In this document: positions 13,476-24,044 of the stretch, in pieces
How the letters are laid out: each line of letters starts with the position of its first letter
How positions within the stretch are numbered: the first letter of the stretch is position 1
Source: Sipunculus nudus
Taxonomy: Eukaryota > Annelida > Sipuncula > Golfingiida > Sipunculidae
Direction of reading: 5' to 3'
NCBI GenBank assembly: GCA_026874595.1
Contig: CM049316.1
Location: 18,067,839-18,131,838, forward strand
DNA length: 64,000 bases
Notes under the pieces: generated by a model
The model's database searches: none
The model's input: only the letters and a program-made list of their open reading frames with translations
What the model was told of the DNA's origin: nothing
Program-made: the position numbers and the translations under genes

Positions 13476-15486
13476 TTATCTATCTCGCTCCCAAACAGTC
13501 TTGCATACAGTTCGCCTGGTCTTATAGCCCTTATCACACGGGAGCATCTCCAGTCAGTGTTAAGCCGTGCCTATGGTCTTACATCTTATAAACCCATTTA
13601 CTGTGACCCATCCAGTGACCACGGCCTTAAATGCATCTGCCAGTAAAATTGCTGTCCCTTTGTCGTTCCTGAAGTCTATTTCACCTTCAACCCTATCATC
13701 GAGCGGTTGCCTTTCATTTTGTAAATTAAGTCAAGATACGTTACCTCATGGGCAGTGTTGGATTTGATTTTAATGGCGTATCAATATTCCCCGGATCCGG
13801 GTTCCTCAGATAAATCCCAGCCTGCATTAGTTTTTTTATGGTAGTTTTGTGCGACCCTGTAAAACCTTGCTGTAGTCAGCGTGTGAATTCTCATCAATCA
13901 CAGTAATAACGAAATGTGTCGGCAGACATAGCGGGAACGCACTCACATGTCTCTTCTGTGTTAGTAACTACTTCATTTTCATGTTATTTTTCATTAGACC
14001 CGTTCCTAACCTTGCGTACTATGACGTGGTTGCTCTGTCTGGTTTTATTTTTAGACGGCCAATATTGTACGCATTCCCCAACCTAGGGATACTGGGAAGA
14101 CAAAATTAGATGAATTTGATTTTAAACTGATTAAGACCAAACAAAGATCGCACTTGGTCCGAATTTCTGAGGGCACGAAGAGCCTAAGTTCGGGTAGTCT
14201 GGGAATAAGACCGATCATTAAGAAATTCGAGGTTAGGGGCTGATTATAGGTAAAGCTGCATAAGATGCGTATACCGGGCACTCGGTATGCGGTATGCGAA
14301 AAAAAAAATATTTTTCGAGTTTTACTTCCTCATATAAATAATCACCGCGATCTTATACCGCATTCATAGTTCTTCTTTTACAAACCGCATAACGCATTCC
14401 GTGCTCTATCTATACATGTACGTACTTTAAAAAGAACATGACACATGTAACTTGTATATTGCGAGATGTGTTATTCAGTTATACATATTGCGAGATGTGT
14501 TATTCATTTATACAGACAGTATAGTGTTGCAAAAAATTTGGGACTGACGTGGTCCCGATCCTGACAAGACGAATTTCGGGAAATGCTACCGATTAGACAA
14601 TTAAATTAATTTAGTGTTTAGGAGGTTTAAAGACAAATTCTTTATTCAGACGGTTGCTGCGACAAAAGGGCTATATGTTCATAAAACATCCATTTGAGGT
14701 GTTTATCATATTTTTTTCAAAAATAAATTCTTATTTGCTCATTACACAATCTGTAACTGTATATTCAGAAAAATCCATCGGTGAAAAATAAACCTAATTG
14801 GTACATTAGTCTCACATTGGCACACAATTACTTCCGCCTATGATGTTACCAGGAAGGGACTGAAAAATGAAACCAGAACGAAGGAGCATAGAACACAGAC
14901 CGAGTTAATTAACAGCGTCTAATTAAATGAAAGACATAAGTAAATTTAGCCTAATTAAGCTTGCGACACCTGAGGCCCAGGCGGGCTTACTCCAAGCAGA
15001 TTTTAATGAGCCCCTATTCTTTCTTATTAAATATTCCAGATCCACAGGCATTTTTTTAAATATGAAAATGTTTATATTAATTAGGATATTGGAAGTTGAT
15101 ATAACTAACAAGCTTTGTTTTGTTAATTAATTTTAAAAGAAATATGACATGCAGACAGATTTGGTTTCAACATTATCAAGTAAATCAAGCATATCAACGA
15201 AATTATTTTGTTAGTGACGTCTTTCGCGCCTTAATGGCCTACTTCTATCGTTTTCATGGAAACGCCAAAAGAACACCTATAAAACCTGCCGTCATCTCTG
15301 GATTATTTTGCGCTTTTTGACTGCAACCAGTCGAGACAGTCGCCGTTCATCTGCAACTGGACATTAACTCAAGGTCAAGGAATTTCCCGTGATTCGCGAG
15401 GATGATACATTGATAAAGATTAAACGAAAATTAATGGAGGCACAAGATATCATTACTTTTAACAGCAACTTTCAAGTGCACACTTC
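13476..15486. other. non-coding stretch with a 29-bp tandem duplication
   Basis: No gene recognised. The unit 'attgcgagatgtgttattca' repeats directly at 14456-14484 and 14485-14514. The 60-77 codon frames here have no motif I can name. Confidence 0.55.
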
Positions 15487-15861
15487 CAGGGGCGCAACCA
15501 GGATTTATGGGGCGGGGGGGGGGGGGTGGGGGGGGGGGGGGGTTCCGGGATATCCGCTGGCCAAAGGATGAACACACGTCAGTGTGTGTGTAAGAATCAT
15601 CCAATTTCAATATCCATGTAACATTTAAAGCACAAAACAAAGAGTTCACTGATTTATCATTTGTTACCTGCAGATGAAAGTGTACGGCAATAAAACCTAA
15701 CGTAAAAAAGACTGATATTTTTCTTTTATTTAAAATTCTTTTCAATATTTTAATTTTCTAAGCAGATATTTAGTGTCTGGCACGTTGTTCTTCAATATTA
15801 GACGAAAAGTAGGCTGAGGGCATTGCCCCCTGGGGCCCCCCTTGCTACGCCCACGTCACTG
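15487..15861. mobile_element. short TIR element with poly-G core, hAT-like ends
   Basis: The left end reads CAGGGGCGCAACCAGG. The right end, reverse-complemented, reads CAGTGACGTGGGCGTAGCAA. Ends of the CAG-G-GGCG type with an adjoining G/C-run are a common pattern of non-autonomous hAT-like elements (family knowledge). A G-run of about 30, broken once, lies at 15512-15541. The right side has 'gccccctggggcccccc'. The candidate target duplication is weak, so the superfamily is an inference. Confidence 0.5.
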
Positions 15862-15931
15862 CAATCATATATATGCAGGTAACGAATGAACTAATTCTTC
15901 TGGAACTACAGAAATAAGGCAAAAAAAAATT

Positions 15932-16239
15932 AAAGGTATGGTTCTCAAGCACCGCCCGCATCAATTTTAAACCCCCGCATCAAAAATTTTTATTTTGATT
16001 TTCAATAAAAACTTTCCAATTTTGAGCTGCTGCCGCTCCGACATTTCTTTCAAGAAGATAAAACCATACAATTTCTTTTGTTTTGTAGTGCTTTTACTTA
16101 TTTAGCAAAATAAAACTGTTATTTTCATGCTATTCCCTTATCATTTGACATTTTAATCGAAACATACCAAAAATTTAAAATAAAAAAAGCGCCCGCCCGC
16201 ATTGATTTCTGAAAAAAAGTGCCTGAGAACCATACCTTT
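15932..16239 (+). mobile_element. MITE family copy B
   Basis: Best-preserved copy. The left end AAAGGTATGGTTCTCAAGCA and the reverse-complemented right end AAAGGTATGGTTCTCAGGCA match at 19 of 20 positions. Sub-terminal blocks CCGCCCGCATCAATTT and CCGCCCGCATTGATTT are in direct orientation. The body of about 310 bp has no coding capacity. Homologues are at 12488-12719 (same strand) and 47604-47889 (opposite strand). The flanking A/T homopolymers obscure any target duplication. Confidence 0.85.
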
Positions 16240-17280
16240 TTTTTTTTATATTGTCCTAAACTATAATGAATATGGCGATGTTTATCAACCAGACCCCGCA
16301 CGAGAATTACACGCTTTGTGACATGCACGAAACCCTACGAAAGCTCGCATCACAAGGCCAGCCACTTGCAATGTTCACGCCAGTAAAATCGGCAAACAGT
16401 AGCATATCTCTTTCGCAAAATCGCCGGTGTGCGGTACGCTTCATTTTGGTTGTTAAAAACCAAATGTTCCTTCAGCAAACCATGACGAATGAAACATTAT
16501 TGTAAAAAATCTCCTGCAATAACGACTGTGATAACAAAAATGAGTCGATGTATAATGTAAACGTGGCTGATAAGCACGATGCATTCAACCCACATAATTT
16601 GTGAAGTTAGAATCCAAGACTATGTTTCTCTTAATCTTCAAAATGTAGCAACAAAACGTAACAACTGTGTTTTGTGGCTAACCAAATTTAATACTATTAT
16701 CACGCTGATTGCATGAAACACGAAATATTGTATGAATAAAGAAATTTCTGATTGGTGGGTAAATCGTGATTATAAGACATGCCATTCTTAAAGGGTGCAA
16801 GCACTCAATAAACTACTAAATTTGTAGTACAGGTACTTTTTCGCCATTCGCCTGGTAACTACGACAGGCAAATGAAAAGCATCTAAAAAAAGAATGTTCT
16901 TGTAAATATGAAAGTCACACAGCATGTTCAAGAGTAACCGGTAACACGGCATATGAATATGCACTTGAGAATGAATTTATTTATATGTCAAACGCAAATA
17001 CAATTGGGGTTCTAGAATAGTCCATTAGTGTGAAAATTCTTACTGATATACTGTTATTGTATCCTACTATGATTTGAGCATTTGTTCCCAAGATCATTAT
17101 TCCACTATTAATATTGCCGATACGCGTCCGCTCAACTGACATCAAACTCTATCCGCAGACATATTCTCTTTCTTTTCGCACATAATCAAATGACGGTTTT
17201 ATTTCTCTGAGGTTTTCGTAAACGCTGGGGGTAGCCATTCTGCGTACACACTTGATTTTAACAAAAAAAGAATTCCAGTT
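16240..17280. other. non-coding stretch, no gene seen
   Basis: No recognised coding, RNA or repeat structure. Confidence 0.5.
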
Positions 17281-17484
17281 AAACCGAAAAAGGTTCTTCG
17301 CAGTCGTATCGAGTCTGGAACCTGTTAAGGTTCTTCCTTGGGCAAAAATAAGTGTTCATTTTGGAATCTCCCGATCGTCCCTGCATCTGAAACATCTTAA
17401 AATTTACTGTAAGCAACCTCTAAAGGTTCTTAACAGGTTCTTTATGGAACCTCTGTTATAGGGATCTGTATAGAACCTTCAAAG
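17281..17484. repeat. GGTTCTT-rich segment, possible small MITE
   Basis: 'aaaaaggttcttcgcagt' at the left and 'atagaaccttcaaagat' at the right are opposed, and the interior repeats 'aaggttctt', 'ggaacct' and 'aacaggttc' in both orientations. This resembles the AAGGTTCTT-type MITEs known from other animals. Boundaries and class are uncertain. Confidence 0.4.
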
Positions 17485-18480
17485 ATGGCATATCCAGAAA
17501 GTCTAGGGTGCTATATAAAAATATTTAGGGTCAATTAAATAAGAGGAATATGAACCACTATTTGTTCATCTCCTACAGAAATATTTCTGTTTAAACAATA
17601 CTCTATTCAATACTCTAAGTACTTCTCATTTAATTAGGGAATTAGCAGGAACCATTATTAAAAATAATATTACTGATTATGTTGTATTTACGAGCATGTT
17701 TAATCCTTGCAGGGGAAATGAAAACACTTCATTTATGAAAAAATATCCTTATAACAACTTATTTATAAAACCCACTTGTAATATCCATTAAAAAGGATAT
17801 ATGAGTTAAGCCGCCATGCAGGAAACAAATCATTATCTCCTATTATGTTCTGCACTGCCTTTTTTAATTTTTTACCCATAGTTTCTGAACACCTCGGGAT
17901 TCATTGCATTTTTTTAATTCTATAAGAATATGGTTGACCGCATAGTCATGTATTTGCTTGAGGCACATGGGATAACTTTGCACATAAAACTCAAGTGTAC
18001 ATAAACAACAATGTAGTTGCAAACTTCTTGCAAGTCTCTTTCATCTGCATATACCAAACGACAAATATACTGTACATCGAAAATGTTTAATAGAGTGCGA
18101 TTGTTCTTATTCATAGTATATAGCAAATGATGGTCGAAGTAGTGCGCCTGTAGTTTCTTATACAGTTAAAACCATCTATAGCGGACAGTCAATATGTGTT
18201 TTGGCCGGTATACAGCTGACAGGCTTATAATTCACACCTAAATCTGTATATTGTATTTGAGAGGTCCTCAGCTATGTATTTTACCAAAAGGAAACCCATT
18301 CCCGTGAGGGAACATATCTTTTTTATGTATTTAGGCAAAGTCTTACCATCCAAACGATACATTTGCGTTGGATCGTGAATCTGATTTGTGAATATGTTGT
18401 CTGATCTGTGATGAATACAGAGGGCCCCGCAGAGTGAATTGGTGTAGAATGAAACGTAAGCATCTCTGTGAACTGCAGAA
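17485..18480. other. non-coding stretch, no gene seen
   Basis: AT-rich. A minus-strand frame at 18225-18491 (88 codons) has no recognisable family. Confidence 0.5.
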
Positions 18481-18750
18481 AGTTGAAACATATTCTCTTA
18501 GGGATATGACGCGCGCCAGAAAATCACCGATTGTGCCCTGGCAGCCATATTGAATTTTTTGCGGGTCTGAAATTTGAAAGGGATGGAGTCCTTCTAGGCA
18601 CCAGTCATCCCTGTGGATTTAAAAAAAATGATCCATTGTACTCTCTTTATGATATCGCGCGCGATAAAAGCGTCACTGACGGAAGGACGGACGGTAACGA
18701 TGATCACTATAGGGCAACGCTTTTTCAAAGCGGAGCCAAAATGAATGGAT
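18481..18750 (+). repeat. interspersed 'gacggacgg' repeat fragment
   Basis: Contains 'gatatcgcgcgcgataaaag', then 'ggaaggacggacgg', then 'atcactatagggcaacgc' and 'aaagcggagcc'. The same order (cgatat-gcg, GACGG tract, then a segment with agcgg/ccgct) occurs at 58929-59050, so both belong to one interspersed family. The 73-codon frame through it is explained by the repeat and is not a gene. Confidence 0.6.
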
Positions 18751-19029
18751 GAGGATTGATTTTACTTTGTAATACACATGCATCAAATAAGCAAAGTTAA
18801 TTACACCATACCTTCGATTGGTTTGTAATTAAGCGTGACCAAGAACTGATAGACTCTGTTTCGTACTTTCTGCCCATGTGTGGAAAACATCGAATGGTAT
18901 GCCAAAAAAACATCCAATCAATAGCACTTCCTGCCTACCCCTAAATTAGGTAATAAGATTATAAGAATTAGGTAATAAGTAATAAGTTGAAATTAAAGTA
19001 GTTAAGCTAAATGCATAATACTGTTAACA

Positions 19030-19628
19030 CAAAATACTTTTATAAATATAATACTTATAACTGTATTCTTTATCTGGCTTTTTTAATTCAATCAGAGAAG
19101 AAGAATTGTACAACAGAAAAAAACGCGCAGACAATAGCCAATAACTGTTTAATTGATTCAAGCTACCCGAAACGCTCCGCGGGCTAAGTGTTATTTCTTC
19201 AGGATGTTCTGGCTGTTACCAACTCCGAACAGCACAACATGAACTTGTGAACTTTTTAGCCGTACCCGTCGGCGGACCTGCATTGAACTTCTGTGCGGAT
19301 TTGTATCATGTGTGAACCACCATGCATGGACTTCTGATAATTGCTGAATCGGACTATTATTGTGAACTACGAAGAACATTTTGTGATCACTGAATTGGAT
19401 TTAACTTCTCCTTTCCACTTCAGACAAGTATTTATTTGAGCTACAGGCTGTTTATTTGACCTTCCAGAGAAGTTTTTTAGTTAATATTATGTGTTAATTA
19501 TAAACATTTATTTGATATTGTAAATACATGGATATAATACAATGTTTATGATTAATCGAGCACATTTTAGCACGTTTTTTGTTACTGTTCGTTGAGTCAG
19601 ATTTGCGGCGAGAATGAGGTCGGGAACA
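19030..19628 (+). mobile_element. Ty3/Gypsy 5' LTR (left boundary unclear)
   Basis: Ends in CA at 19627-19628, three bases before a tRNA-primer-like sequence, and precedes gag and pol remnants in the same orientation. A possible TATA motif (tataaata) lies at 19041. I could not find a matching 3' LTR downstream, so the start is not defined. Confidence 0.5.
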
Positions 19629-19631
19629 TTA

Positions 19632-19649
19632 TGGCGACAGCGACGAGAC
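19632..19649 (+). promoter_or_regulatory. candidate primer-binding site of the Gypsy element
   Basis: TGGCGACAGCGACGAGAC directly follows the presumed LTR end. TGGCGAC-type sites at this position are typical of metazoan Ty3/Gypsy elements, where tRNA 3' ends prime minus-strand DNA synthesis. Confidence 0.55.
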
Positions 19650-19709
19650 CCACTGAATTTGAAAATATTGGATGTTTAGCATAAATTGTCACAGCGGTCT
19701 CTTCACACC

Positions 19710-19712
<3 letters not shown>

Positions 19713-19779
<67 letters not shown>
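19713..19779. repeat. (TC)n microsatellite
   Basis: About 33 TC units between the Gypsy leader and its gag remnant, so it grew inside the dead element. Confidence 0.97.
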
Positions 19780-19781
<2 letters not shown>

Positions 19782-19797
19782 CGAAAAATGTGGGGAT

Positions 19798-20168
19798 TAC
19801 TGTACAGTGAAAGAAGCCATATTGAGGGCCTTTGAATTAGTGCCCGAGGCTCACCGACAGACGTTTAGACACACCGTTAAGCGAGAGAATCAAACGCATG
19901 TAGAATTTGCAAGGGGAAAAGGACAGTTTATTTTAACTGATGGTGCCAGTCAATGAAAGTGATTTTGAAAAACTGAAAAAAAAGTTTATTCTGATTGAGG
20001 CATATCCATAATGATATTCGAAGGTTTTTGGATGAGCACAAGATAGAGCATGTCAATGAGGCAAGTGTTCTGGCGGATGAGTTTGCCTCACACAGCCCGA
20101 GTTACAGGAGAAAGTTTGGTCAGAAAAGAGATGGTAGCAGAAGTCCGAAGTGTGGTAGTCCCTCCTAT
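19798..20168 (+). pseudogene. Ty3/Gypsy gag remnant
   Basis: Gag is the structural protein that packages the retrotransposon RNA. The first frame reads VKEAILRAFELVPEAHRQTF and then THVEFARGKG, the pattern of metazoan Ty3/Gypsy gag. That frame stops at 19956. The homologous reading resumes in another frame near 20015 (RRFLDEHKIEHVNEASVLAD, then EFASHSPSYRRKFGQKR), so there is at least one frameshift. It lies downstream of the LTR and primer site and upstream of the zinc-knuckle, protease and RT remnants, all on the plus strand. An inverted-repeat element interrupts the region just after it (from 20190). It is not functional. Confidence 0.8.
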
Positions 20169-20189
20169 TAGGGTTCCTCATGTAAAGAC

Positions 20190-20856
20190 TTCAGATTACC
20201 CCCTCTTTCAGGTTACCCACGGTATTCTGAAATCGATTTCAGATTACCCCCGGGGGTAGCCTGAACCTGAATTCAGGTTACCCCATACTGTTCAGATTAC
20301 CCCCCTCGCTGATCAAGCTAATATAATTACTTTTTGTTGATGTAGGAGCTCACTGCTCCTGACATGTTTATTAACAACATCCTCAGCTAGCTGGTGATTT
20401 GGAGGTCAGCTCCGTCGCGCCGTACACGTGTCTTTCTCTCTCCGTTCCCACTTCATAACATGTATTATCTCAAAACGTTACTCACATCCCATTTTAATCA
20501 ATTTGGTAGGTGTATCTTATGGATCTCCTCACTTGATCAGGTTTTGTTCATAATTACTTGATTTTTATACTTTTTAAGATTTTTTCAAGGCCTGTCATAT
20601 AGGCGGATCGTAGTATAGTACTTGCATATATGTCGGTCTGTCTAATAACCATAGGTATCGCAACGATAACTAACCAATATTTTGATTGATAATCAGGAAG
20701 CTCACTAATAGTATTATTCAATAATATCTCGCAGTTCGAATCACTGCAATATCCACGTTTGTTACTTAAGTGAACGTATAAGTATCCAAATAATCAGTAA
20801 TAAATAAAAAAAAAATTAGGGGGGTAATCTACAATTTGAAAGGGGGTTATCTGAAA
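20190..20856. mobile_element. inverted-repeat element of TTCAG(A/G)TTACCCC units inserted in Gypsy
   Basis: The left end 'ttcagattaccccctctttc' matches the reverse complement of the right end, 'ttcagataaccccctttcaa'. The left 120 bp hold four or five more copies of the unit (ttcaggttaccc, tttcagattaccccc, ttcaggttacccc, ttcagattaccccc), one inverted (gggggtagcctgaa). The 500-bp interior is AT-rich and non-coding. It separates gag (ending about 20168) from the zinc knuckle (20972), so it most likely inserted into the Gypsy element. No clear target duplication is visible. A related, shorter block is at 41770-41866. Confidence 0.65.
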
Positions 20857-20971
20857 TCGCTACACCGGCACATATAAATAATGGTACGATAATTGTAGGT
20901 CCCAGTTTAAAAGTCCTTCCGACCCTCCTGCTCAAAAGAAAAAGTTGCCACCTAGGACCTAACTTAAGATT

Positions 20972-21460
20972 TGTACATTCAGTGGATACAAGGGCCAAAT
21001 AGAATATGAATGTTTTAAGAAAAAGAAAAGTCAGAGTAAGCCTAATGCGATAACTGTTACGCAAAGCTTGAAACGGGCAACAAAGCCAAGTAATGTAGAG
21101 ACTAAAGGTAATACACAAAACCTTGTCATTAAGCATTTTCAGCCCATCGTGTCAGACCTTTTTGTAGAATTTGAGGGAAACCATTCTAGGAAAGCACGTT
21201 TTAAAATCTTGAGGTATACCGGGGCAACACAAAGCCTCGTTTTGATATCGTTTCGCCCTTTTCTGAAGAAGAGAGCTATACAGGAACTTCGGTCCTAGTA
21301 AAAGGTGTAAATTCTGAATATTAAAAGTTACGTTGCATGCATAGAATGAAACTTGACTCCGACTTAGTCTCTGATATAGTAACATGAGCTGTTTGTCAGA
21401 TGTTGTCAGTATAGGGCAGGTCACTTCTTCTTGGCAACGACTTAGCAGGTGATAGACTGA
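20972..21460 (+). pseudogene. Ty3/Gypsy zinc knuckle and aspartic protease remnant
   Basis: One open frame from 20972 starts with a degenerate nucleocapsid knuckle, CTFSGYKGQIEYEC. It has exact CX2CX4HX4C spacing, but the second Cys is Ser and the His is Gln. About 50 codons later the protease begins (KARFKILRYTGATQSLVL); the usual catalytic D-T-G/S triad is Y-T-G here, so the active-site Asp is lost. A frameshift near 21270 carries the reading on (YTGTSVLVKGVN, then SDLVSDIVT), with stops, to the family hallmark LLGNDLAG at about 21432-21457. A 215-codon frame on the opposite strand (21152-21799) is a shadow. The protease would cleave Gag-Pol; this copy is dead. Confidence 0.8.
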
Positions 21461-22383
21461 AAATAGATCCCAGAATGACAAAATTGCCGAGCACTTGTAG
21501 GGCCACAAACCTGCTCCATCAGGAGTATCCGGGCGTTTTTCCAGGCTTTGTAGTGACTTGAACCACGAGTAAAAAAAGCAAGCCTGAAACCAGAGAGTTC
21601 TGTACTTTACCTGTCGAAAACGTTTATTGAGCATACTATACGTGACTCTAAAATAGAGGACACAACGAGTCAAAATAATTTCACTAAATAAAGTACTGCC
21701 GGATAACCAAGCTCTAAGTACAAATGACCACTGCCAATCTCCGTACAGGATCGAGTTCTTTTGAAACAGTGATGGATCCCTGCAAAGTGATTTGCACACG
21801 ACGCGGAACTACAGCGGGTTTGGCCAGGATGGCGGACCACTTGCACCTGGACGTCACCTGTCACCACAGAATCGCGCCCATTTACCAAACACATGCTTAA
21901 ACCGTGTGGCACGTGCTATTGTTCATATACATTTACATCACTACTTCACCAACATCGCGCCGCAATGTAGTTCCCCGAGTTTTAAAACGTAAAAAAATAA
22001 ACAGACAATCATATTCTTTATGACCATTCTATTTTAAATGGATGTTGTCCATGTATGTTCTGTATTTATTCTAATGACTTAATAATTGTAATTTTCAATT
22101 GCCAGACGATATAACTTGCGTTCGACTGAAAACAGTGCCTTATGAACTCTGGTTGGCAAAAATCTATCCCCTTCATAGACGAGATCTCGCGTGAGGAGAA
22201 TGGACCTTTTGTTTAAACAAAGTAATACAAATGTCGAGAAACCGCCTGATCAAAATTATCAAAAACAGCAAAACAAAGATAGGATTGTTGTGCTAAATAT
22301 GAACATAAATGATCTGATTAGCAAAAGAAAGGGACACTAGTGAGAGAGTACAAACCACCCAGAAAGTTAATGATCGGAATGAT
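21461..22383 (+). pseudogene. Gypsy pol linker region, heavily decayed
   Basis: Lies between the protease and RT remnants in the same orientation. The first 100 bp still read like a Gypsy post-protease linker (STCRATNLLHQEYPG). Beyond about 21600 I see no reliable similarity, and AT-rich sequence with stops dominates. Assignment is by position. Confidence 0.45.
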
Positions 22384-22990
22384 CGTGTCACTGTTGATAT
22401 TTACTTAATTGTGCAAGTCTGTTTCCTGATGTGCCTAGCAAATCAATCGTATTACAACATGATGTAGAATGTGGGAGATGCTTCCTTCACTGAACAGGCA
22501 TCATATAGTGCTAGTCCTCAAAAGTTACAAACTATTAATAAAGAAATTCAGTATACGATGGAGAATGTTATCATTGAAAAGGCTAGTGTTTGCTGGTTTA
22601 AAAGCCTAACATGACCCACAGGTTTTGTACGGAATACCAAAGGGTTAACAATGTAACAAGAACAGATACTTATCCTTTGTCCAGGATAGAAGATTGCATT
22701 GATAAGATAAGTTCGGCTACATACATTAGCAAGTTTGATTTGTTAAAAGGGTATTGGCAGGTGCCTCTTACCAAACCTTTGAAAAGGGCCATGTTTAGGG
22801 AGATAGTGGCACCAAAATATATACAAAGGAAACTTGGTATGGAAATGTTCGTCTGAGTTTCTTGTTTAAGAATCTGTCTGATGCCAGTGTCAAAAGTGAG
22901 GGCATTTTTGTAAAACTGCATTTAAAGATTGGCATGTTTAAGCCATCTTAAGAGACATCTTAACTGTCAAACTGGAGAAAATGAAGAGAC
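22384..22990 (+). pseudogene. Ty3/Gypsy reverse transcriptase remnant
   Basis: Reverse transcriptase copies the retrotransposon RNA into DNA. Motifs in order: LFPDVPSKSIVLQHDVECG (upstream of RT), LQTINKEIQYTMENVIIEKA, then FCTEYQRVNNVTRTDTYPLS and FDLLKGYWQVPLT, a strong RT signature. There is a stop at about 22612 and others after 22855. A weak tail (HLTVKLEKMK) at about 22957-22988 suggests the distal RT. The YXDD catalytic box that should lie between is absent, so a deletion has removed the active site. No RNase H or integrase follows. Clearly Ty3/Gypsy and clearly inactive. Confidence 0.9.
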
Positions 22991-24040
22991 CGATTGATTA
23001 ATTATGTAGATTTATTTGTTTGGGTAATTAATGTGGGAGCTAATTAGTTAATAACGAAAACTGTTTTTGCTTTGCTTATAGACTCGTTTTATATTTAATT
23101 CAACATCGATTACGAAAATATAAGTAATCTTGGGATTTCTTTTGACTTGAAGGCAACATACAATTCCATTGATAAGCACTAGATAATATTTTACTGCAGG
23201 TAGGTGTACGTAAATTCAATCAAATGTATAGAAAATGCGGGTTTATCCCTCTTTCATGATACAGTGTGTGGAGACACATTCTTTATCTCCTAAAATGTAT
23301 GGTAAAACTTAAATATATGAGTACATCACCTCCAGTTCGAAAAAGAACTAACTGTAGAAGATGCAACACATTTTTTTTAATTCTTTAACTAGAGGGAACT
23401 CTAAAGGCGCATCCCTCTTCCATACAAAACAACCCAATTTGATCCGTAATGCGCTTTTTGCACAAATATTCAATGATTTTTATTTAATATTTCATGCCCA
23501 GCACTCTACAATTTTTCGTTAAAATCGGTTCAGTCTATTTATGCATGGTCCAGATGATGACGCTATTAATTAGAGGATCAGAAGCGGAGCGCTCACCCCT
23601 TGTGAGTTTTTTGGGATATACATCCATTATGATCTTGCTTGTAATTAATCGGCTTCGAAGGGAACTGATATTTACATTTGATTAATATCAAAAGTGATAT
23701 CTGTAGTGCGCGTACAGAGAAACAAATATTACCAAAAAAATTACAAACGTATACGAAATTGAGTTAATTGAACCATATGTCTGCCGATTCCAAGATCCAG
23801 CAAGCATAAGCATATAGAGCTAAATACATAACCTCCTCGGTCGCAGGAGCGAGTCAAATAAATATAGGAGTCTGGTATCATTTACTAGTGTATGAATAAT
23901 ACTGGTAAAATTATTGACATGATATAAACACGTTGGAAGTCACGCCAAGGGTTTTTTAATAAATACTTTGCCTTGCTTTCTTTATAAGAAATAATGGACC
24001 GCATTTAAACAAGTATTCCCGTCAAGTAATGTTAAAATGT
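22991..24040. other. AT-rich non-coding stretch
   Basis: No further Gypsy domains (RNase H, integrase, 3' LTR) or other structure recognised. Confidence 0.5.
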
Positions 24041-24044
24041 TTAA

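Noticed and set aside
18531-18752. 73-codon plus-strand frame
   Set aside because: It is explained by the interspersed GACGG repeat, which recurs at 58.9-59.05 kb.
21152-21799. 215-codon minus-strand frame, the longest open frame in the window
   Set aside because: It lies antisense to the Gypsy protease and linker, whose plus-strand motifs (for example LLGNDLAG) are recognisable. The antisense frame has no known motif.
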